NCBI GenBank assembly: GCA_947306175.1 | Contig: CAMZFV010000027.1 | Coordinates: forward strand, 1-45,041 | Source: an uncultured Prevotellaceae bacterium | Lineage (GTDB): Bacteria; Bacteroidota; Bacteroidia; Bacteroidales; Muribaculaceae | Reading direction: 5' to 3' | Length of the DNA: 45,041 nt | Part shown: positions 25,021-31,473 of the stretch, in pieces | Layout: each line of letters starts with the position of its first letter | Numbering within the stretch: position 1 is the first letter of the stretch | Program-made: the position numbers and the translations under genes | Notes under the pieces: generated by a model | The model's database searches: none | Seen by the model: only the letters and a program-made list of their open reading frames with translations | What the model was told of the DNA's origin: nothing

Positions 25021-28000
25021 ATGAAAAAGACGTTTACATTGTTTCTCGCGCTTGTGGTGTCGCTGCTGACGCTGCAGGCCAGCGCCGCCATGTATATCGT
25101 GGGCGATGCCCCGTTTGGCGGCTGGAAGACCAATGCTGGCGTTGAGATGACGGGCAGCGGCAACACTTATACCGCAACCGTTGACATCAACTCCACGGTT
25201 TATTTTGTGTTTGCTACGCAATTGTGTTCGGGTGACAGCGACTGGTCCACTTTTGCCAATTATCGTCTGGGTCCCAAGACCAATAACTATGTAGTCACTG
25301 TAGGCAACACCTATACGGCTTATACGGGACAAGGAGACAACTCCTTCAAATTCACCGGTAATGGCAGATACAAGTTTACCTTCAACCGCAGCAATAATCA
25401 ATTCTCTATCACCTCGGCTGGTACTCCTACTGATCCAGACGATCTCTACATCCTGGGTGAGGTGAATGGCAACGGCTGGGCTCCCAACACGGGTGTGAAG
25501 ATGAACTACAGCTCGTCCACAGGCCTTTACACGGCTACGGTGACTACCAATGGCGCACAAGAGGGTTACAGCTACTTCTCGTTCACTACCAAGCTGGCCA
25601 GCACCGAAGATGACTGGGACGGCATTGCCAGTTACCGCTATGGCGCTACAGGCACCGAGGACTACCTGGTGATTGAAAACATCCAGATGCCGTTGCAGCG
25701 TGGCGAGACCGCCTTTATGATTCCTGCAGGCACGTGGAGCTTTACCGTGAACCTGTCGAGCGGTTATCTGATTGTCAAGAACGAGGGTGGGGTGACTCCA
25801 CAGCCCACGGGCCTGTATGTGCTGGGTGAGGCCAACGGCAACAGTTGGGCCCCCAACGTGGGTGTGCCCTTGGACTATAATGAAGCCACAGGCCTTTACA
25901 CCGCTACGATGACCTTTAATGGAGAGCACAGCGAGGAGGACGCCAACGTGAGCTACTTCTCGTTCACGACCAGACTGGCTGACGCTGAAGATGACTGGGA
26001 CGGCATTGCTGCCTACCGCATGTCGCCTGTTGCCGACGAGGGTACCAACTTCTGGGTTACTTCGTCGATGCTCGGTCATGAGATTGCGCTGAACGCACCT
26101 GGTGAAAACATCGACGTGGCATTCCGAATTCCTGCCGGCACTTACACGTTGAACGTGAATGTGGGCGCACGCACTTGTGTCATCACGCGCGAGGGCGGTT
26201 CCACTCCCGTTGCCGGTAAGGGCTGGCCCGCGATGTATGGCGGTGTGATGCTGCAGGGCTTCTACTGGGACAGCTACAAGGCCACGCGTTGGACCAACCT
26301 GACCGATCAGGCTCAGGAGCTGGGTCAGTACTTTGACGTGGTGTGGGTTCCCAACTCGGGCAGTGTTGACGCCAACGGCGTCGGTGAGAGCATGGGCTAC
26401 ATGCCCGTATACTGGTTGAAGCACAATTCCTGCTTCGGAACCGAGAATCAGTTGCGTGACATGATCACGACCTTCCACAACCACAACACCAGCGTGTTGA
26501 TGGATATGGTGATCAACCACAAGAGCGGCAAGACCAGCTGGGTGGACTTCGCTAATGAGACCGTTACCGGTCCTGTCACTGGCGAGACCTACAGCATGAC
26601 CTGGACGCTTGCCGACATCTGCCGCAACGATGAGTGCAGCGGTGCAGGCTACACCCCCACGGGTGCATATGACGAGGGCGAGAACTTTGACGGCAGCCGT
26701 GACCTGGACCACACCAGCGCCAATGTGCAGAAGAACGTCAAGGCCTACCAGAGGTTCCTGCTTGACGACCTGGGCTATGACGGTTTCCGCTACGATATGT
26801 GTAAGGGCTACGCCGGTTATTATGTCGGCTTGTACAACAAGGCCAGTGAGCCCGCTTTCTCGGTGGGTGAGTACTGGGACGGTAATGCCGAGACCCTGCG
26901 CTGGTGGCTCAACGAGACCAAGCAGGACGACCGCATCCAGACGGCAGTGTTTGACTTCGCGTTGAAGTATCCGTTGCAGAGCGCCTTTGCTGCCGGCAAC
27001 TGGAGTGCCCTGAATGACAAGGGCCTTGCTGCTGATCCCAATTATCAGCGCTACTCGGTGACCTTCGTCGATAACCACGACACGGGTCAAAGCGGTAACT
27101 ATGACTGCTTGAAGACCAACATCATGCCCGCTAACGCCTTTATCCTGGCAATGCCTGGCACACCGTGTATCTTCTACAAGCACTATCTCGTTTATACTGA
27201 AGAAATCAATAACTGCATCAAGGCCCGCCGTGCTGCTGGCGTCCACAACCAGAGCGCTATCCTCACACAGCAGGAAAGCAGCGGCGGCTACATCCTGGAG
27301 ACCCAGGGTACTCGCGGTAACCTCTACTTGCAGGTGGGTGGTGCTGTGTTCAACGGCACACCTTCAGGCTATACCCTGGTTCAGGGTGGTGAGGGCTACA
27401 ACCTGTTCATCAGCAACGGCATTGACTGGCAGCATGTGGCCAAGGATGGCAGCATCCTGGGTCATCCCGTAGTGAGCAAGCCTGCTGGCAACTATGTGGG
27501 AAATGTAAGTCTGAGCGTGTCTCCCAGCAAGCCCGGTACGACGCTCGTCTATACCATCGACGGCAGCGAGCCTACCGCTACCAGTACCACCATCACATCA
27601 TCGACCTCAATGACCTTCGACGAGAGCACCACGCTCAAGGTGGGCGTTCTCAACGGTGATCAGGTAGAGAACATCGAGAGCTACGTATATACCATCACTG
27701 ATGCCGCCACTACCGGCATCAACATCTATGTCAAGGCCTCGTCGAGCAATGCTTACATCTGGGCTTGGACCAGCGAGGGCAACGTGACGGGCAACAACTG
27801 GCCCGGCAAGGCCATCACCAGCCTCGACAAAGTGACTGTCAACGATATCGAGTGGTACTGCCTGCACGTTAACGCTTCGGAGGTTTCGCTCATCTTCAAT
27901 AACGGTGACAGCGGCTTTGAGAACCAGACGGCGACTATCAACGTGACTCGTGATGCCTTCTTCCTGTATCCCAACAGCGAACTGGAGACTTATGCCTATA

Positions 28001-28599
28001 AGGCTGCCGATACTTATGTCGATGTAACTGAGAGGTATGCCGGTGCAGGTTCTGCCAGCTTTGAGAAGGTGTATGTCTTGGGTAACATCAATACCACAGG
28101 TTGGTCTCCCAGCAACGGCTTTGCGATGACCACGACCAATGGTGAGAAATATACTGCCACCATCAGCTTTGTGGATCCTTATGGCGGTTACAGCTACTTC
28201 AGCTTCTCCACCGCCTTGGGCAATGAGTGGAGTGACATCGCAGGTTGCCGCATGGGAGCCACCAGCAACAACTTCCTCATCAATGAGGCCCGCTTGGGCA
28301 CCAACTTGACTGTTGTGGCTGGCGAGAACTCCTTTAGGATTCCTGTCGGCAAGTATAACCTGACGCTGTATCTCTCACAGGGTATCCTCGTGGTTGACAA
28401 GTGGACCGAGCCGGTCGTTGTTCGCGGCGATGTGGATAATGACGGTGAAGTGGACATCAATGATGTGACCACGCTCATCGACTATCTGCTGGCTGGCAGC
28501 AGCATCAATATGGCGAATGCCGATTGTACGCAAGACAGTCATGTGGATATCAATGACGTGACCCTGCTCATCGACTACTTGCTGACAGGCGCTTGGTAA
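25021..28599 (+). CDS. secreted multimodular GH13 alpha-amylase with dockerin-like tail
   Basis: 1192 residues. Order: signal peptide (1-22); three tandem beta-rich modules at about 24-131, 139-255 and 263-393 (motif LYVLGEANGNSWAPN...YSYFSFTT...DDWDGIA); GH13 catalytic domain at about 398-790; a chitobiase-type domain (VSKPAGNYVGNVSLSVSP...TIDGSEPT); a CBM26-like starch-binding module (INIYVKASSSNAYIWAW...); a fourth copy of the N-terminal module (about 1010-1130); and two dockerin-like loops (GDVDNDGEVDINDVTTLIDY). GH13 motifs are intact: DMVINH, GFRYDMCKG with nucleophile Asp592, GEYW with acid/base Glu617, FVDNHD with Asp687. It should cut internal alpha-1,4 bonds of starch or glycogen outside the cell. 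No SusCD pair lies next to it. A terminator follows at 28635. Confidence 0.92.
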   Translation: MKKTFTLFLALVVSLLTLQASAAMYIVGDAPFGGWKTNAGVEMTGSGNTYTATVDINSTVYFVFATQLCSGDSDWSTFANYRLGPKTNNYVVTVGNTYTAYTGQGDNSFKFTGNGRYKFTFNRSNNQFSITSAGTPTDPDDLYILGEVNGNGWAPNTGVKMNYSSSTGLYTATVTTNGAQEGYSYFSFTTKLASTEDDWDGIASYRYGATGTEDYLVIENIQMPLQRGETAFMIPAGTWSFTVNLSSGYLIVKNEGGVTPQPTGLYVLGEANGNSWAPNVGVPLDYNEATGLYTATMTFNGEHSEEDANVSYFSFTTRLADAEDDWDGIAAYRMSPVADEGTNFWVTSSMLGHEIALNAPGENIDVAFRIPAGTYTLNVNVGARTCVITREGGSTPVAGKGWPAMYGGVMLQGFYWDSYKATRWTNLTDQAQELGQYFDVVWVPNSGSVDANGVGESMGYMPVYWLKHNSCFGTENQLRDMITTFHNHNTSVLMDMVINHKSGKTSWVDFANETVTGPVTGETYSMTWTLADICRNDECSGAGYTPTGAYDEGENFDGSRDLDHTSANVQKNVKAYQRFLLDDLGYDGFRYDMCKGYAGYYVGLYNKASEPAFSVGEYWDGNAETLRWWLNETKQDDRIQTAVFDFALKYPLQSAFAAGNWSALNDKGLAADPNYQRYSVTFVDNHDTGQSGNYDCLKTNIMPANAFILAMPGTPCIFYKHYLVYTEEINNCIKARRAAGVHNQSAILTQQESSGGYILETQGTRGNLYLQVGGAVFNGTPSGYTLVQGGEGYNLFISNGIDWQHVAKDGSILGHPVVSKPAGNYVGNVSLSVSPSKPGTTLVYTIDGSEPTATSTTITSSTSMTFDESTTLKVGVLNGDQVENIESYVYTITDAATTGINIYVKASSSNAYIWAWTSEGNVTGNNWPGKAITSLDKVTVNDIEWYCLHVNASEVSLIFNNGDSGFENQTATINVTRDAFFLYPNSELETYAYKAADTYVDVTERYAGAGSASFEKVYVLGNINTTGWSPSNGFAMTTTNGEKYTATISFVDPYGGYSYFSFSTALGNEWSDIAGCRMGATSNNFLINEARLGTNLTVVAGENSFRIPVGKYNLTLYLSQGILVVDKWTEPVVVRGDVDNDGEVDINDVTTLIDYLLAGSSINMANADCTQDSHVDINDVTLLIDYLLTGAW

Positions 28600-28634
28600 G
28601 TTAGAGAAGGGGCTTATATAGTCTTTAATGTTTT

Positions 28635-28670
28635 AAAGCGTTCATCTGATGAAGGTGGACGCTTTTTTTG
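28635..28670 (+). terminator. intrinsic terminator of the amylase gene
   Basis: AAAGCGT (28635-28641) pairs with ACGCTTT (28659-28665) around an inner TCATC/GATGA-type loop, followed by a run of Ts and TTGTTGG. Confidence 0.8.
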
Positions 28671-28788
28671 TTGGTAGGGGGCAGGAAAACTCAACCATGG
28701 TTGCCTGGTATCGTGTTTTACATAAATTTGGAGGCGCCTCAGCAATTAAAGTAAACTTTATTGCATTCGGCTTTCACAAATTTTTTTG

Positions 28789-28796
28789 TAATTTTG
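28789..28796 (+). promoter_or_regulatory. -7 box of ruvC, predicting a nearly leaderless mRNA
   Basis: TAATTTTG at 28789-28796. With the usual 6-7 nt to the start of transcription, RNA would begin at about 28803, only 3 nt before ATG 28806. No -33 box at normal spacing. Confidence 0.5.
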
Positions 28797-28805
28797 CGGT
28801 CAGTG

Positions 28806-29372
28806 ATGGAGAGACAGTATGAGAATATCATTATTGGGATTGACCCAGGGACGAATGTCATGGGTTATGCGCTGCTTGGGGTGAACGGCAAGAAGCCTGA
28901 ACTCATCGTCATGGGAGTGCTGCAGCTCAGCCGCATGGAGGACCACTACATGAGGTTGCGGCACATCTATGAGCGCGTGAGCGGGGTCATCGACGAGTAT
29001 CTGCCTGACGAGATGGCAATCGAAGCACCTTTCTACGGGAAAAATGTGCAATCGATGCTGAAGTTGGGGCGTGCCCAGGGCGTGGCGATGGTCGCTGCGC
29101 TTAACCGTGAGATCCCCATCACTGAATATGAGCCCCGCAAAATCAAAATGGCGATTACGGGCAATGGTGCCGCCAGCAAGGAGCAGGTGGCGATGATGCT
29201 GCAACGCACATTAGGTATCAATGAAGCGCAGATGCCTGCCTTGCTCGATGCAACGGATGCGCTTGCTGCTGCGCTGTGCCACTTCTATGAGCGCAACAAG
29301 CCGTTTCCCACGAAGGGGAGTAAGTCTTGGAAATCGTTCGTTGCACAGCATCCCGATCGGGTAAAGAAATAG
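28806..29372 (+). CDS. ruvC: Holliday junction resolvase RuvC
   Basis: 188 residues from ATG 28806; the earlier in-frame ATG at 28761 lies upstream of the -7 box and is rejected. RuvC is a dimeric RNase H-fold endonuclease that resolves Holliday junctions with RuvAB. The acidic residues are in place: Asp in [15 protein letters not shown], Glu in [14 protein letters not shown], and two Asp in [15 protein letters not shown]. The length is slightly above the family norm because of the tail [17 protein letters not shown]. The stop TAG runs directly into a heptad array. Confidence 0.93.
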   Translation: MERQYENIIIGIDPGTNVMGYALLGVNGKKPELIVMGVLQLSRMEDHYMRLRHIYERVSGVIDEYLPDEMAIEAPFYGKNVQSMLKLGRAQGVAMVAALNREIPITEYEPRKIKMAITGNGAASKEQVAMMLQRTLGINEAQMPALLDATDALAAALCHFYERNKPFPTKGSKSWKSFVAQHPDRVKK

Positions 29373-29396
29373 GCTTTAGGCTTTAGGTTTTAGGGG
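29373..29396 (+). repeat. heptad array GNNTTAG (three units)
   Basis: GCTTTAG, GCTTTAG, GTTTTAG, then GGG, directly after the ruvC stop codon TAG (29370-29372). Confidence 0.9.
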
Positions 29397-29409
29397 CTGA
29401 CGCACTCGG

Positions 29410-29431
29410 GAGACGCAAGATTTTGCGTCTC
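29410..29431. repeat. palindromic repeat GAGACGCAA-GATT-TTGCGTCTC
   Basis: Perfect 9-bp arms with a 4-nt loop, followed by TACAGGG. Another full copy is at 44375-44396 and a partial one at 29471-29490. Repeats of this kind are widespread in Bacteroidota intergenic DNA as far as I know. Confidence 0.85.
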
Positions 29432-29470
29432 TACAGGGTCTCATGCAATGATTCTTGGTTTTATGAATTA

Positions 29471-29494
29471 GCAAGATTTTGCGTCTCTACAGGG
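29471..29494. repeat. partial copy of the GAGACGCAA palindrome
   Basis: GCAAGATTTTGCGTCTCTAC followed by AGGG; the left arm lacks GAGAC. It lies 40 bp after the complete copy in the same orientation. Confidence 0.8.
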
Positions 29495-29616
29495 GGCGCG
29501 ATAAGGCGGAAAGGGGGGAGTGGTGATGAAAGTGAATGAAACCTAAGAAAGGTTAAAGTCGTGGGGACGTTGGAAAATTGTTGGGTTTTTGGGGTGGGCG
29601 TGTCAATCATTATGAG

Positions 29617-29624
29617 TACCTTTG
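29617..29624 (+). promoter_or_regulatory. -7 box for the DUF5689 gene leader
   Basis: TACCTTTG at 29617-29624 matches TAnnTTTG. The -33 box is poor: TTTG at 29588-29591 is 25 nt away. A leader of about 224 nt results. Confidence 0.5.
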
Positions 29625-29663
29625 TGGGCAAATTAACGGGAAAGAAGATGTTATTACATATTC

Positions 29664-29799
29664 ATAGCATACCTTTAAGTATAACTTGTGGTGGGAAAAT
29701 GGTGCACCAGCATCATCAACCCAGTAATCTTGAGGTCGCTATCACTGGCTGCGCTGCATTAGAAGGATCGAACCGCTAATGTGGCGCGAACTGTTTTTT
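29664..29799 (+). promoter_or_regulatory. candidate structured cis-regulatory leader, copy B, ending in an intrinsic-terminator-like hairpin
   Basis: An outer stem pairs ATAGC (29664-29668) and ACCT (29671-29674) with AGGT (29733-29736) and GCTAT (29738-29742). Inside is TTTAAGTATAACTTGTGG, which resembles copy A upstream of the TonB receptor gene. A 12-bp stem follows: GCGCTGCATTAG (29751-29762) with CTAATGTGGCGC (29776-29787), then GAACTGTTTTTT. A 72-codon frame at 29561-29779 overlaps this structure and is not believed. See the finding on the paired leaders. Confidence 0.55.
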
Positions 29800-29854
29800 A
29801 TGGGTTAGGCTTTTCTTTTTTGTTGTATTATTAATTTTATATTTCTATTTCGTT

Positions 29855-31318
29855 ATGTTTAAACAAACAACTATTTGTGTCTTGCTAGTGATGTTGTGCA
29901 TGTCGATGACGGCAGTCGGCCAGGAACTGCCCCAGAACGTGCAGGGTGTAAATCTCAACGGGGGTTATCCCTTTGGAGATCTGAATTATGACAGGGAGGT
30001 GAATATCGCCGACATGAATGTGCTGCTGGGTGTGATCCTGGGCGAAGAGCCGCCCGTGATGCCGGGGACACGTCCCAACATGACCATTGCCGAGTTCAAG
30101 GCCAAGCATTGGCAGGATGTGCGCAACTATGCCGACACGGTCACTGAGAATGAGATCATTCATGGCTGGGTGGTGTCAAGTGACGAGTCGGGCAACATCT
30201 ACAAGAATCTGTACATCATGGACGAGTCGTGCGCGGGTCTGAACATCGCGATCAACAAGACCAACCTGTACAATGATTATCCCATCGGCCAAGAACTTGT
30301 GCTGTCCATGAAGGGCTACTGGGTGGGCAAATACAACGGCCAACAGCAAGTGGGTTATCCCTCATGGTACGCAGCGGGGGACACATGGGAAGTGACTTTC
30401 CTGCCCTTTGAGACTTGGCAGGAGATGGTGACTGTGGTGGGTGACCCCGACCCGTCACAGGTTCAGCCCGTCGAGATCAGCCTGAGCGACATCGTGGACA
30501 AGGAAGATGCTGAGACGCTGATAAAGTATCAAGGTACACTCGTTAGTATCAAGGGTGTGAGCTTTGTGGATGCTGATGGCTCGACAACCTTTGCCGAAAC
30601 GGCAGCCACAAACCGCTCTATTGAAGATGCCGACGGCAACACGATCATCGTGCGTACCAGCAACTATGCTGATTTCAAGAACGATATTCTGCCCAGCAAT
30701 GAAGTGGACCTCGTGGGTATCCTGAGCTATTATGGCCGTCGCGAGGGTCAGGGCGTGTGGCAACTGTACCTGCGTGACCGCAACGATGTGAAAGGCGGTA
30801 TCATAGATCCTGATGAGTCCGAAACAGTGAGGTCTCTGAATGAAGGCTTTGAGGATGGTCTACCTGAGAAATGGGGCAATGTGATCGTTAGCGGCGACAA
30901 AAAGTGGTATAAGACGCAATACCAGCAAAACGGTTATGCCGCCATGACGGGCTACAGGGGAACTCAACCGCCCTTTGATGCCTGGTTGATCACTCCAGCG
31001 TTGGACATCAAGAACGCAGTGAGCAAAACGTTGAGTTTCAGGACAGAGGTGGCTGGTTACGGCAGTACCACGAGCAAACTGGAGGTCTATATCCTCAATT
31101 CCCCAGATCCCGCTGCCGCTACTGTCAAGGTGAAACTGAATCCCGCATTGGCTACTCCCACCAGTGGCAGTCCCACGTATAGTGACTGGTGCCCCTCGGG
31201 CGATGTTGACCTGAGCCAATGGGCTGACGGCGCTTATTACATCGGCTTCCGCTACTTTGCCACCCAGGATGTCAATTATGCTACCTGGTGCCTTGACGAT
31301 GTGAAGTTCGGTATGTGA
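29855..31318 (+). CDS. secreted DUF5689-like OB-fold / choice-of-anchor J protein with an N-terminal half-dockerin
   Basis: 487 residues. A signal peptide (about 1-22) is followed at about 36-66 by a single dockerin-like calcium loop, FGDLNYDREVNIADMNVLLG, which is unusual at the N-terminus. Residues about 75-315 match the DUF5689 pattern of Bacteroidota surface proteins (TVTENEIIHGWVVSSDESGN, IYKNLYIMDES, NDYPIGQELVLSMKGYWVGK), which I take as OB-fold modules. Residues about 325-487 look like a choice-of-anchor J/cleaved-adhesin domain (EGFEDGLPEKW, AWLITPALD, WCLDDVKFGM). Probably surface-exposed and binding, with no enzyme motif. It follows leader B and opens the OB-fold/TonB locus. Confidence 0.78.
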   Translation: MFKQTTICVLLVMLCMSMTAVGQELPQNVQGVNLNGGYPFGDLNYDREVNIADMNVLLGVILGEEPPVMPGTRPNMTIAEFKAKHWQDVRNYADTVTENEIIHGWVVSSDESGNIYKNLYIMDESCAGLNIAINKTNLYNDYPIGQELVLSMKGYWVGKYNGQQQVGYPSWYAAGDTWEVTFLPFETWQEMVTVVGDPDPSQVQPVEISLSDIVDKEDAETLIKYQGTLVSIKGVSFVDADGSTTFAETAATNRSIEDADGNTIIVRTSNYADFKNDILPSNEVDLVGILSYYGRREGQGVWQLYLRDRNDVKGGIIDPDESETVRSLNEGFEDGLPEKWGNVIVSGDKKWYKTQYQQNGYAAMTGYRGTQPPFDAWLITPALDIKNAVSKTLSFRTEVAGYGSTTSKLEVYILNSPDPAAATVKVKLNPALATPTSGSPTYSDWCPSGDVDLSQWADGAYYIGFRYFATQDVNYATWCLDDVKFGM

Positions 31319-31327
31319 TAAAACTAT

Positions 31328-31430
31328 TATCGGCCTGCGGCCGAGAAATCCAAAAAAATAAAATTAAAAACGATTGACTTGATTTGCTTTTTTATGCTAA
31401 TTTTGTGGGATATCTCGGCCGCAGGGCGAT
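31328..31430 (+). promoter_or_regulatory. promoter enclosed by a 23-bp inverted repeat
   Basis: The left arm ATCGGCCTGCGGCCGAGA (23 bp in total, 31329-31351) and the right arm (31408-31430) are inverted copies matching at 21 of 23 positions, 56 bp apart. Between them is a good promoter: ATTG (31373-31376), 21-nt spacer, TAATTTTG (31398-31405). The start of transcription would fall at about 31412, in the right arm. The next gene begins at 31474. Confidence 0.65.
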
Positions 31431-31473
31431 TCGTTAATAATGCTGGCTGGTTTTTGCGACAGCCTCCCTAAAC

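Noticed and set aside
24994..27246. 750-codon - strand open frame opposite the amylase
   Set aside because: The + strand frame has all GH13 motifs and a signal peptide; the antisense protein shows no recognisable domain and is a GC/codon shadow.
29561..29779. Short + strand open frame of 72 codons
   Set aside because: It overlaps the promoter and the paired stems of leader B and has no homologue I recognise.
29750..29790. tRNA-like T-arm (GGTTCGATCC on the - strand)
   Set aside because: No acceptor or anticodon arm fits, and the matching hairpin in leader A lacks the TTCGA loop; it is part of the terminator-like stem.
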